Positions 55,386 to 63,632 of a stretch of 64,000 nucleotides of DNA are shown here, one piece after another. The position numbers and the translations under genes were made by a program. The notes beneath the pieces were generated by a model. That model made no database searches. It was not told where the DNA came from and worked only from the letters and a program-made list of their open reading frames with translations. This stretch comes from Desmonostoc muscorum LEGE 12446 (GTDB lineage Bacteria > Cyanobacteriota > Cyanobacteriia > Cyanobacteriales > Nostocaceae). Location of the stretch: NCBI RefSeq assembly GCF_015207005.2, contig NZ_JADEXS020000002.1, positions 481,683 to 545,682 of the forward strand, read 5' to 3'. The first letter of the stretch is position 1. Each line of letters begins with the position of its first letter.

Positions 55386-55862
55386 AGTAGAGACACCGTG
55401 ACTTTGTAGAAATACCATCACTTCCTTGATGGCTTTTTGGGTTTCCCAAGCGTTTTTGATTAACTTGATGCGTTTTTTGGCGATGCCGTTAACCTCTTGC
55501 AAGCGCTCAATTTGGTTTTCAATAATATCTAGAGTCTCTATCCCAAAATGAGCAACAATCCGTTTAGCAGTCACAGACCCCACACCTTTAATTAGACCGC
55601 TACCTAAATACTTCTCAATTCCTGTGAGAGTTGCAGGTTTGGTTTCTTTGTAGTTAACAACTTGAAACTGCAAACCATACTGGGGATGTTCGCGCCAAAA
55701 CCCAGTTAGTTGCAGCGTCTGTCCTGGCTGGATATCTGCAAAGCTACCAGTAATTGTAGTTAGTTCCTTAGCACCAGAGCGTTGCAAACGTGCCACAGTA
55801 TAACCTGACTCTTGACTGTAATAGGTCAGGCGTTCTACTACTCCGGTAGAGGAATTATTTGA
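55386..55862 (-). pseudogene. recD2: RecD2-like helicase, N-terminal part
   Basis: Encodes the N-terminal OB-type domain (STGVVERLTYYSQESGYTVA, GFWREHPQYGLQFQVVNYKE) and the helix-hairpin-helix region (GSGLIKGVGSVTAKRIVAHF, EVNGIAKKRIKLIKNAW) up to HGVSTT, where the IS interrupts. The family N-terminus normally begins a few residues before TGVVER; here the frame runs back into unrelated sequence, so a rearrangement junction lies near 55860 and the native start is missing. Confidence 0.85.
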
Positions 55863-55983
55863 AAGAGTAAACTTAGCATTTGAAAAGTTAGAGCCAGACG
55901 AAAAAGAAATTTTGATTTTAAAAATGATAAAAAATTTATCATGGAAGGAAATTAAATTGCGTTTATTTTTACAAGGTAAAGCA
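55850..55983 (+). pseudogene. Sigma-region-4-like gene, 5' fragment before IS
   Basis: The plus-strand frame reads ELFERVNLAFEKLEPDEKEI and KMIKNLSWKEIKLRLFLQGK up to the target duplication AAAGCA (55978-55983). The pattern resembles region 4 HTH of sigma-70-type factors (leucine-rich helix, then SWKEI turn), but the assignment is tentative. The N-terminal part is missing at the recD2 junction. It continues after the IS at 57749. Confidence 0.4.
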
Positions 55984-57742
55984 TTGGACTTTGGACAAAA
56001 AGAAGTTTGTTCGCGAGTCACACTCGCGAACAAAAAACTAGTCATCAGAAATTACCCCAGTTATTTTACAAACTGAGTCAGACTGAGTTAAACGCCTAAA
56101 GCCTAAGAAAATTTATGCGGCTTTGACTTTAGCGAGTGTTGATTTTGACTTCTTCTTGACAACAGGATGCTTAGTTCGTTGTGTTTGAACTTGACCTTGA
56201 ACTCGACCGATGGAATTTCCTCTGGTTTTGGGAGAACGAGCGGGTGTACCAATCTCTGAAATAATTCTCTGAAAATCGCGTTGCACTACACTTGGAGTGG
56301 CAATTTTATCATTGTTTTGTTCTAAATAACGCTCCCATGGCCTGGGTAAGTGTGTTGCTAACTCCCTTGCCGCCCACAACTGTACGTAAGCTAGGATTAC
56401 TAAATGTATCCAATTTTCCTCATGCAAAACATCTGGAGTTTGAAACTGCGTCATCAACAAACGCTGCTTGCTAAATCGCAGCATGTGTTCAATATCAAAC
56501 CTTTGTCTATAGCAATGGTTTGCAACCGTAGGTGAGATTTCTCCACGTTGCTCACCTATGACAATTAACCACATTGGTTTCCAGAGAGATTGATTAGTAT
56601 CATCAGTCACATGAATTCTGAGCAGAGTAAAAGGATGACAATACATTTTTTGGTGCTTGGTTCCCCTCATCAACATTTGATGCCAAGCGAGTATGGTGAT
56701 GTTTAAAAGACGACCCTTACAGGTTGTCTGCTGAATTTGTGTTGTCTCGTCGGGAGAGTGCCAAGTTTCAACATCAGCTAAATTAAACCGTTCACCGTAT
56801 TTTTTTGGACAACCACGTTTTTTCTTTGACTCATCAACGGGTGGAGATTGGTAGAAAATTCGATTACTACGAACTCTGGCTATCACTACCACATTTTTGT
56901 GTTTGGATTGGTCAAACAGAAATGAACGCTGACTATAGGCGCTATCTGCTACTAAGACGCACAATTTTTCCTGCCAGGGCAGTGATGAATCAGACATTAC
57001 TGAGGAAATTTGTTCACTACCCACATCAACACCAGTTTTATCAAGTGATACCCTTTCTCCTGATATTGGTATTGACCAAGGGGCGGCATTCCCAGTTTCT
57101 TTCTCTGGTAAGATAGAAAGTATCGAATAAGAATGACCAATATTAATCGGTTTGTTACCCTTGATAGTATTTGGCTGGTAAATATACCCACGTTCAGCTA
57201 AAGTCCTCGCGTAAGGACGCGGATGCGGTGTTGTATCAAGAGCGAATAAGTAAAAAGGGCGTTGTTGTGGTTGCTTAATTAACTCAGATACCACCCTAAT
57301 TAAGTTATTGGGTTTTTCTTGTTCTTCTTGTTCTTCTTCTTCATTGTTCTTCTCCTGAATATTTGTATTAAATGATTTTTGAATTGCTTTATAAATAGAA
57401 TTATAGCTTCTGGGAAACAAAGGACTTAAAGATAACTCCGCAATTGAATTGGCTCCCGTATTACCCGCAAGCGCATCCAACAAATCCATACAGGCGTCGC
57501 TACATGAAGAAAAACAGTTGTAAATTTTTTGTCTAAAATCTTGAAATTGCGCTATTAATTGATTGTTATTAAATTTTGGCATAGCCATCAGTATTTACCC
57601 AAAGATACTTTGTAGTTGATATTACTATTTGTTGGGGGTCTGATGGCTATGCTTTTTTCTGCTCGTCACTATAAACAAGATTAATCATTCATTTATTCGC
57701 GAGTCACACTCGCGAATAAACTTCTTTTTGTCCAAAGTCCAA
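55984..57742 (-). mobile_element. IS4/IS701-like element with hairpin ends
   Basis: A 1759-bp element. Both ends start TTGGACTTTGGACAAAAAGA and continue into a CGCGAGT-CAC-ACTCGCG hairpin. The target duplication AAAGCA is at 55978-55983 and 57743-57748. It disrupts a plus-strand gene whose frame is restored on removal. The same tip makes the palindrome at 42691. Confidence 0.9.
56113..57588 (-). CDS. DDE transposase of the second IS4/IS701-like element
   Basis: A 491-residue relative of the transposase at 53860 (SIAELSLSPLFPRSYNSIYK parallels SLADLSLSPVF). ALDTTPHPRPYARTLAER carries a first Asp, CVLVADSAYSQRSFLF a second and CYRQRFDIEHMLRFSKQRLL the Tyr/Arg/Glu helix. An acidic run of Glu residues at about 78-90 is unusual. 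The C-terminus is basic (RTKHPVVKKKSKSTLAKVKA). Intact frame; possibly active. Confidence 0.82.
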   Translation of the reverse strand: MAMPKFNNNQLIAQFQDFRQKIYNCFSSCSDACMDLLDALAGNTGANSIAELSLSPLFPRSYNSIYKAIQKSFNTNIQEKNNEEEEQEEQEKPNNLIRVVSELIKQPQQRPFYLFALDTTPHPRPYARTLAERGYIYQPNTIKGNKPINIGHSYSILSILPEKETGNAAPWSIPISGERVSLDKTGVDVGSEQISSVMSDSSLPWQEKLCVLVADSAYSQRSFLFDQSKHKNVVVIARVRSNRIFYQSPPVDESKKKRGCPKKYGERFNLADVETWHSPDETTQIQQTTCKGRLLNITILAWHQMLMRGTKHQKMYCHPFTLLRIHVTDDTNQSLWKPMWLIVIGEQRGEISPTVANHCYRQRFDIEHMLRFSKQRLLMTQFQTPDVLHEENWIHLVILAYVQLWAARELATHLPRPWERYLEQNNDKIATPSVVQRDFQRIISEIGTPARSPKTRGNSIGRVQGQVQTQRTKHPVVKKKSKSTLAKVKAA

Positions 57743-57748
57743 AAAGCA

Positions 57749-57886
57749 GTTGAGAATGAAGCAACATTGCGTAAACGTAAGGAAAGAGCGCCAGTGGGGA
57801 GTAGCTATTACACCACTGTGGGGCGGCTTGTGCCAATTACTACGGTGATGATGGAAGTGGCGGGGGTGAAGATGGAGCAGCTGTAG
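57749..57886 (+). pseudogene. Sigma-region-4-like gene, 3' fragment after IS
   Basis: Continues in frame from the fragment at 55850-55983: VENEATLRKRKERAPVGSSY and VMMEVAGVKMEQL, stop TAG at 57884-57886. ENEATLRKRKERA is the basic recognition-helix-like segment. The last 25 residues look like unrelated read-through, so the true C-terminus may also be altered. Confidence 0.4.
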
Positions 57887-58098
57887 GGGGGCGAGGAAGC
57901 GATCGCATCCGTTCTTAGAGGAAATATCGCAGCACGAGCGATCGCCCTGCCCAATTCAAGCGAGGAAAACGGGAGAGTGAGCGCACTCTATATCTTGTAA
58001 ATCAAAAAAATTTTTGAGTTTTTGCGGAGAACACACAAGCCTGGGTGTAGCTAAGATGTGTCAAATGACATATTAAGTGCTATATCATATTAAGCTAG

Positions 58099-58266
58099 AT
58101 GACCAAAAAGCCCTTAGTCGTCAACCAGCCAGAAGAAGAAGCGCGATTACTTTACGTGGCGATGACACGGGCAATTGAGCAACTGATTATGAGTTGCGAT
58201 CGCTCCTCAGAGTTTACCAGTCGTTTGGAGACGGCATTAAGTAAAGTAGCAGCGAAAGTAACTTGA
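58099..58266 (+). pseudogene. C-terminal fragment of a UvrD/Rep-type helicase
   Basis: Fifty-five codons from ATG 58099 encode EEEARLLYVAMTRAIEQLIM and end LSKVAAKVT. EE-RLLYVAMTRA is helicase motif VI of UvrD/Rep/PcrA enzymes; everything upstream is absent. The preceding 200 bp are repeats and HIP1 sites. A remnant, with a fortuitous start. Confidence 0.7.
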
Positions 58267-58309
58267 TTGTGTTCACTTTTCATTCAAGCGAGGAAAACAC
58301 AATGATTGG

Positions 58310-60190
58310 TTAAGTCTTTTGAGCAATGATATAAACATGATTTTCAGGATATTGGTCATATTCGAGGTGGCGACATGTGCAGTGATTACGCTTAAGAATC
58401 CGTAGCAAAGCATCTACGCCCAAAGTGCTGTACTCAAATTCCTGACCTTGAAATGCCCCCGAAATCTCACTTTTTGTATGTCCGCCACCACATGTGAACA
58501 GGAGTACTCCGTCCGAATCAAGAGCATCGCATAGCTTTTTCATAACAGGCTGTTGCATATTTAGCGGCAGATGAAAAATGCTGTCCCAAGCAGAAATTAA
58601 ACTGTAAAGTTTCCCAGGAATCCAACAGCAGATGTCTTCGGTGTAAAACGTAATTTCTGGATGCAGGTGCTTGGCTAAATTTATCATTTCTGTGGAAATA
58701 TCAAGTCCTTCAGCCTGAAATCCATGCTTAGATAAGATGTTAATAAAACGTCCACTGCTTCCACAGCCTACGTCAATAGCTGAGTGCCTCTTAGAAGTAA
58801 ATTTGATAGCCTGATTCTTGAGATTATTTCCTGTGCCATTGATATTGCCGCCACTACCAACGAGTTGCAAATTTTCGAGATTGGCTGCCAAGGTGTATGT
58901 AGCAGAAGATTCGACTGTATCAAAATCTGTGGTTGAGGTTTCGACAATTACATCTAAAGTATTATCAACTATGTAAGTATCATCTCCTAAGCCGCCGATT
59001 AAAGTATCAACACCTCCCTTACCATCAAGGATGTCAAATCCTGCTCCGCCGTTGAGAGTGTTATTAGCAGTATTTCCAGTAATCTTATTATTTAAACCGT
59101 TGCCTGTACCGTTAATGGCAGCAGTTCCCGTAAGAGTCAATTCTTCTAGATTTGCTCCTAAAGTATAAGTAACAGAAGACAGAACTCTATCATATTCATA
59201 GGTAGAAGTGGATGTTTCGGAAATTACATCTCCAACGTTATCTACAACGTAAGCATCTCCGCCAGTACCGCCAATGAGAATGTCAAATCCTGCTTTGCCA
59301 TCCAGGAAATCATAGCCATCGCCACCAATGAGGCGATCGCTTTGAGTACCACCTAATAATGAATCATCACTAGCACCACCATCTAATGTAACTGAACCTA
59401 AACTAAATCCAGATGCGTCTAGAATATTCCAGGTATTACCACCAGTGAGTTGAGCTTGTTCAATACCAAGGAGTAGATCAACGCCATTGGCTATTAGGCG
59501 ATCGTTGGTGAGAATAAATTTAGCTAAATCACCCGATTCTACTACTTTATCAATACCTGCTCCACCATTAAGCAAATCGCTGTCAGCCCCGCCAGTCAAG
59601 ATATCATTGCCATCTCCACCATTGAGAGTATCGTCACCTGCGCCACCAATTAAGGTATCGTTACCAGCTTTACCATTGATAGTATTTTCTTCATTTCCTC
59701 CAGTCAATTTCTCGCTAACATCAGTGCCATTAATCACCGTACCCGGCAAAGAAGGCGAGGGAATTGAAATTCTGAGATTATATAATCCAGTGGAACTACT
59801 GCCATAATATGCAGCACCAACAACAGCAAAAAAATAAGTCCCAGTTTGTAAAGAAGTGAGGTCAATTCTCTCTGTAAATGGGTAATTAGGTAATTGGTAA
59901 CTAGTCACACTGTCATAGCTATCAGTTGCAGCGTTGTACTTGAATAAAACCACATCATAGGTAGCCTTAATATTGACAACATCAGGCGAAGACAGTTCAA
60001 TGTAACTGTTGACAGGTGCTGTACTATCTAGTTTAAAACTATACCAATCAATATCATTTGTCGATGCATTGGAAGAAAGATTAGTTAAAATTCCTGCACC
60101 TGTATTAGTCCCTTTTATTGAACCTAAATTAACCGCTAATTCAGCAAGATTATTATTTTCTTTGTCGATCAAACCCAAATTTTTAGCCAT
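58310..60190 (-). CDS. RTX calcium-binding repeat protein fused to a methyltransferase domain
   Basis: Start chosen at 60190 (MAKNLGLIDKENNNLAELAV). Residues about 20-150 form a PPC-like beta domain (DIDWYSFKLDSTAPVNSYIE). Residues 160-450 carry hemolysin-type nonapeptide blocks (GNDTLIGGAGDDTLNGGDGN and others), typical of type I-secreted proteins. At NNLKNQ the repeat frame switches to a class I SAM-dependent methyltransferase (HSAIDVGCGSSGRFINILSK, GLDISTEMINLAKHL, HVYIIAQKT end) lacking its first about 40 residues. Secretion and a cytosolic methyltransferase are incompatible roles, so this is probably a deletion fusion with the frame preserved by chance. Confidence 0.8.
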   Translation of the reverse strand: MAKNLGLIDKENNNLAELAVNLGSIKGTNTGAGILTNLSSNASTNDIDWYSFKLDSTAPVNSYIELSSPDVVNIKATYDVVLFKYNAATDSYDSVTSYQLPNYPFTERIDLTSLQTGTYFFAVVGAAYYGSSSTGLYNLRISIPSPSLPGTVINGTDVSEKLTGGNEENTINGKAGNDTLIGGAGDDTLNGGDGNDILTGGADSDLLNGGAGIDKVVESGDLAKFILTNDRLIANGVDLLLGIEQAQLTGGNTWNILDASGFSLGSVTLDGGASDDSLLGGTQSDRLIGGDGYDFLDGKAGFDILIGGTGGDAYVVDNVGDVISETSTSTYEYDRVLSSVTYTLGANLEELTLTGTAAINGTGNGLNNKITGNTANNTLNGGAGFDILDGKGGVDTLIGGLGDDTYIVDNTLDVIVETSTTDFDTVESSATYTLAANLENLQLVGSGGNINGTGNNLKNQAIKFTSKRHSAIDVGCGSSGRFINILSKHGFQAEGLDISTEMINLAKHLHPEITFYTEDICCWIPGKLYSLISAWDSIFHLPLNMQQPVMKKLCDALDSDGVLLFTCGGGHTKSEISGAFQGQEFEYSTLGVDALLRILKRNHCTCRHLEYDQYPENHVYIIAQKT

Positions 60191-60429
60191 GACTTCTTCT
60201 CCTGGTATCATTGTTTAGATTCCTGTTAAATAGATATAAATAATTTAGAGTTATCAATAACAGATAAATTTTATTTATTTCTATCCGTTAATTTATTGAT
60301 ATTTATAAGACTAGAAAACAAAAGGGGAGAATTAGGGGAGATAATTAAAGAAGAATTCAGAAGCGATGCCCTGAGCTTGCCGAAGGATCAGAATTGAATG
60401 GCACTAAGAAAAGCGGAAACGCTTATCAA

Positions 60430-60660
60430 TTAAGCAGTTTGTAATTGTTTACGTAATTCGTTCCGGGGTTTTGTCATCAATGGGTAAGCTTTTGGGCGGC
60501 GTTTGCGAACCCGTGGTTCACTCCTAGCGGGGCGATCGGGAACAGTCTTGTGAGCGATAACTTTAAGTAACGTGCGATAAATTTGAAGACATTTTGTTGA
60601 ATGAGCAGCTAATAATTCGGGAATAAAGTTATTTAAATGATGGCGAGTACCACCGATGCG
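60430..60660 (-). pseudogene. C-terminal fragment of an IS4-type transposase
   Basis: The frame ends RVRKRRPKAYPLMTKPRNEL and RKQLQTA, the basic C-terminal tail typical of IS4-group transposases, and begins without a catalytic core at about GTRHHLNNFIPELLAAHSTK. The 5' side is dispersed-repeat sequence. Confidence 0.6.
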
Positions 60661-60737
60661 ATGCCTGCGGCGGGCGCTTGAGCCATCGCACCCCACCTCG
60701 TTCTTAGAGGAAACCCAAAAGCGATCGCCCCCCAACC

Positions 60738-60974
60738 ATGACCAACATCCACAACCTCGGCATGACCGATATCGAGTATGCCCAGCTACTAGCCCAAGGC
60801 TACGACCCTAACCTAGAACACCAGTTGATTGAACTTGGCGAGAGCATAGACCAAGCCAGGAAGCTAGCGCGAGTAATGGGGCTGACACAAGACAAAGCAC
60901 CGGAGACTGAGGAGGAGTGGCAAGAGTTTATGGCAGTTTGGGGGGATAGTTGCGATGGTTCTCTTGAAAAGTGA
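60738..60974 (+). CDS. Small acidic protein, paralogue 1
   Basis: A 78-residue protein (MTNIHNLGMTDIEYAQLLAQ) with two predicted helices and an acidic C-terminus (EEEWQEFMAVWGDSCDGSLE). About 85% identical to the protein at 62238, and the flanking DNA (gcgatcgcccc before, ctcttgaaaagtgagcg after) is duplicated too. Family unknown. Size and duplication recall small regulatory or antitoxin-like proteins, but no partner toxin is evident. Confidence 0.55.
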   Translation: MTNIHNLGMTDIEYAQLLAQGYDPNLEHQLIELGESIDQARKLARVMGLTQDKAPETEEEWQEFMAVWGDSCDGSLEK

Positions 60975-61302
60975 GCGTAGGCGCAGCCCGTCTTAGACAT
61001 CGCTCCCCCAATTCTTAGAGGAAAACGGGAGAGCGATCGCACATTTACTATTTATTTTCTAGTACATTACTAGCCAGTTGTAGAGAAGCGATGACCGAGC
61101 GCTGTGGGTTGATTGCTGAGTTATCTACAGCATTGGGTCAACTTAGGCGATTTGTGGCTGTTCTGTTCTGTTGATATCTCATTTAAACGGTAATTCAGAG
61201 AGTTGTGATGCCAAATTGCCAGAACCTTTGAACGTGGCGCTGTAACTTAAACTTTTACAAGCGAGGAAACCCCAAGCGATCGCACCTGTCACACATTCAT
61301 GT

Positions 61303-61557
61303 TCATGATTTTTGATTTTGTGACTTAAACCTACCTGCAATAAACTCTCGCTTAAATAAATGTTTTGTCTTGCGTTTGGTAACTCGCTCTCGCCACATAC
61401 GGAAACTGGATTCTTTCATTTGCTGCCGCATTAAGGCAATTACCTGTTTCTCTTGTAGCCCAAACTGAGTTTCAATAACATCCATTGGTGTTCTATCTTC
61501 CCATGCCATTTCAATGATGCGATCAATAGTTTCGAGATCAAGGTTTGGTAACTTCAT
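61303..61557 (-). CDS. TIGR03643 family protein
   Basis: An 84-residue protein (LDLETIDRIIEMAWEDRTPM, IETQFGLQEKQVIALMRQQM, FRMWRERVTKRKTKHL) that matches the small conserved family TIGR03643. In other bacteria it is often encoded near cryptochrome/photolyase-type genes; none is present here. It is basic at the C-terminus. Function unknown. Confidence 0.8.
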   Translation of the reverse strand: MKLPNLDLETIDRIIEMAWEDRTPMDVIETQFGLQEKQVIALMRQQMKESSFRMWRERVTKRKTKHLFKREFIAGRFKSQNQKS

Positions 61558-61784
61558 GCCGAGAGCTTATAATTGGTCAATTCGAGCTACATCTATTTTA
61601 CTTTTTGTCTTAAAGAATTACGGCGTTGCTCCCGAAAGCGGGATGATTTAGCAACTAATAAAATCTCTCCCCCTGCTCCCCCTGCTAAAATCGCTGTATT
61701 CAATACACCAACTAACATGTCATCTCTGGCAAAGGATTTGGGCAACCCCAACCCACTAAAATCGATAAACTTGTTGAATCTGCG

Positions 61785-62204
61785 GTGCGTTATTGTCAGC
61801 AGCGACAGCCAGAAGCCTTAGATACAATTTTTGACAATCTGCCTGTAAAGCTCAACAAACAGGTGTTAGATAGCACGGTTGCAGCTTTAGAAAAAGATAT
61901 TGATGCCTTGAGTTGGCTGTGTGGTTATTTTGCATCCGAAATTAACAGCACTTCAGACAACCAGAAGCCTCGCCATTCTATTGCAAAACTTAGTAAATTG
62001 CTCATTACATCAGGGATGAAACCTTTCTGTGATTTTGCCCCTTACCCTGGTTGTCGCATTGTCATACTCAATACTGATAAGTTTGAATCGCTACCAAAGG
62101 AAGTTCAAACCATAGTGCAGCAAGCTTTTAATGTAACGGAACAGTCTGGTGAAGAAGCACAACGGATAAATGATGCCTTGCTGCAAGAACTAACTGTGAC
62201 CTAA
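61785..62204 (+). CDS. Unknown protein, probably 5'-truncated
   Basis: A GTG at 61785 starts RYCQQRQPEALDTIFDNLPV; the same frame is open upstream from about 61723 (GQPQPTKIDKLVESA), so the true start may be lost. It contains a helical part (DSTVAALEKDIDALSWLCGY) and CDFAPYPGCRIVILNTDKFE. No family was recognised. It is followed 33 bp later by paralogue 2 of the 78-residue protein. Confidence 0.5.
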   Translation: MRYCQQRQPEALDTIFDNLPVKLNKQVLDSTVAALEKDIDALSWLCGYFASEINSTSDNQKPRHSIAKLSKLLITSGMKPFCDFAPYPGCRIVILNTDKFESLPKEVQTIVQQAFNVTEQSGEEAQRINDALLQELTVT

Positions 62205-62237
62205 GAGTAGTGAATAGATGCGATCGCCCCCAACCCC

Positions 62238-62474
62238 ATGACCAACATCCACAACCTCGGCATGACCGATACCGAATATGCCAAGCTGATAGCTCAAGGC
62301 TACGACCCTAACCTAGAACATCAGTTGATGGAGCTTGGCGAGAGCATAGACGAAGCCAGGAAGCTAGCACGAATAGTAGGACTGACACAAGACAAACCGC
62401 TCCAGACTGAGGAGGAGTGGCAAGAGTTTATGGCAGTTTGGGGGGATACTTGCGATGGTTCTCTTGAAAAGTGA
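62238..62474 (+). CDS. Small acidic protein, paralogue 2
   Basis: A 78-residue protein (MTNIHNLGMTDTEYAKLIAQ) differing from paralogue 1 by about a dozen substitutions, several of them conservative (Ile/Val, Asp/Glu), which suggests both copies were under protein-level selection after duplication. The two copies lie 1.5 kb apart, same strand. Confidence 0.55.
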   Translation: MTNIHNLGMTDTEYAKLIAQGYDPNLEHQLMELGESIDEARKLARIVGLTQDKPLQTEEEWQEFMAVWGDTCDGSLEK

Positions 62475-63236
62475 GCGAAGAGGCGATCCGTCATATTTAA
62501 AAGCATCGTTCATCCTTGTCCTCCAAACTGAGTATTTAAGATAAATTTGATACTTAATATCTAGTTTTATATAGATTAATTACTCTTGACCAAACTAATG
62601 GAAGCTTTAACTTGTCACGAATGTTCTATTAGTAACATTCTAAACCTAAAAACAATCTTAAATTTTGTTAGTACAATTGTTCTGTTATCCAAGCCTGTAT
62701 TCATTACTCAATCAAGCTTGCAGGCTATATTAGTACATCAGTATAGGGGGAACTTCAGTCTAATTCTGAGTGCAGAATTCGAGCAATTTCTTTGGTGTTT
62801 GGACTTTGCGACAATTTTCAACAAGGATTATTTGCAACTAAAACCGCCCACAACCTTGTCATAATTTGTACTAAGTATTATAATACAATGTTGTAATGCA
62901 TATTTTTTGCAAAGCGTTATTACTTCAAAAGTGAGACACTGTTCGGAATCCAGATGTGATCTAATGGATCATTTAGAGTAACTGATACTGAAAATTTTAG
63001 TGCTATTTGGCTTGCTATCACAACGGTTGTGTTTGCATGTGCCAAATTGGCAAATTTTTTCATTATCTCATTTTACATATTACTTTAGACAAAAGTTTTG
63101 TAAATTTATAGTAAAGCTATTAAAAATCTTGTGAAATCAGACTAATATGTAAGAGCGACGAATTACGAAGTCTACCTACTGGCATATATTGAATAACTTA
63201 TTTAATCAAGAGTGACAATAGACCAGTGTAAGACTT
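62475..63236. other. Long AT-rich region without convincing genes
   Basis: A 92-codon frame at 62586-62864 has poor coding character (no ribosome site, hydrophobic-cysteine mix, no family). The rest is AT-rich with no repeats that I can pair. A small RNA ending at the hairpin 63237-63276 cannot be excluded. Confidence 0.35.
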
Positions 63237-63276
63237 AAAAATAATTGCCTTGCACAAACGCAAGGTAATTATTTTT
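63237..63276. terminator. 17-bp stem terminator-like hairpin
   Basis: AAAAATAATTGCCTTGC (63237-63253) and GCAAGGTAATTATTTTT (63260-63276) pair along 17 bp with one G-T wobble and a 6-nt loop (acaaac). A-rich start and T-rich end make it work in both directions. No gene ends nearby, so it may end an unrecognised transcript. Confidence 0.65.
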
Positions 63277-63378
63277 AACATATTTTGGAATTACGGATAA
63301 CCGTACAAAACAATGAGTGTAAGCCACACTGAATGACGGGAACCCGAATATAAATAGAGTAAAATCCCCCTTATGAAT

Positions 63379-63400
63379 GCATTTCAATGCATTGAAATGC
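63379..63400. promoter_or_regulatory. 22-bp perfect palindrome
   Basis: The 22 bases from 63379 (GCATTTCAATG and its exact complement) are a perfect palindrome with no spacer, 232 bp upstream of the gene at 63633. This is typical of a dimeric repressor operator, though its target gene is not clear. Confidence 0.4.
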
Positions 63401-63632
63401 TTGATGTTGCTGAGTTTTGTAATTGGCTCTTTATGGTGGATTCCTTAGGCCTTTTGCTAACTCACTAATGCTTACTTTTTCTCCATCGCATATACTTTGA
63501 TTAGCCCAGATGAACGTGGCTAGAGAGAGTAGGTAGGCTCGTAGTTCGTCGCAAAACTTTGAGACTTTTACAAACTCGTACCCTTCCCTGGGCTTTTCTT
63601 AAACAAACAAACAGTTTGAGGGAAGAGTCGTT

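Noticed and set aside
62586..62864. 92-codon frame in the AT-rich region
   Set aside because: No ribosome site, no recognisable family and irregular hydrophobic composition; kept as gene-free region.
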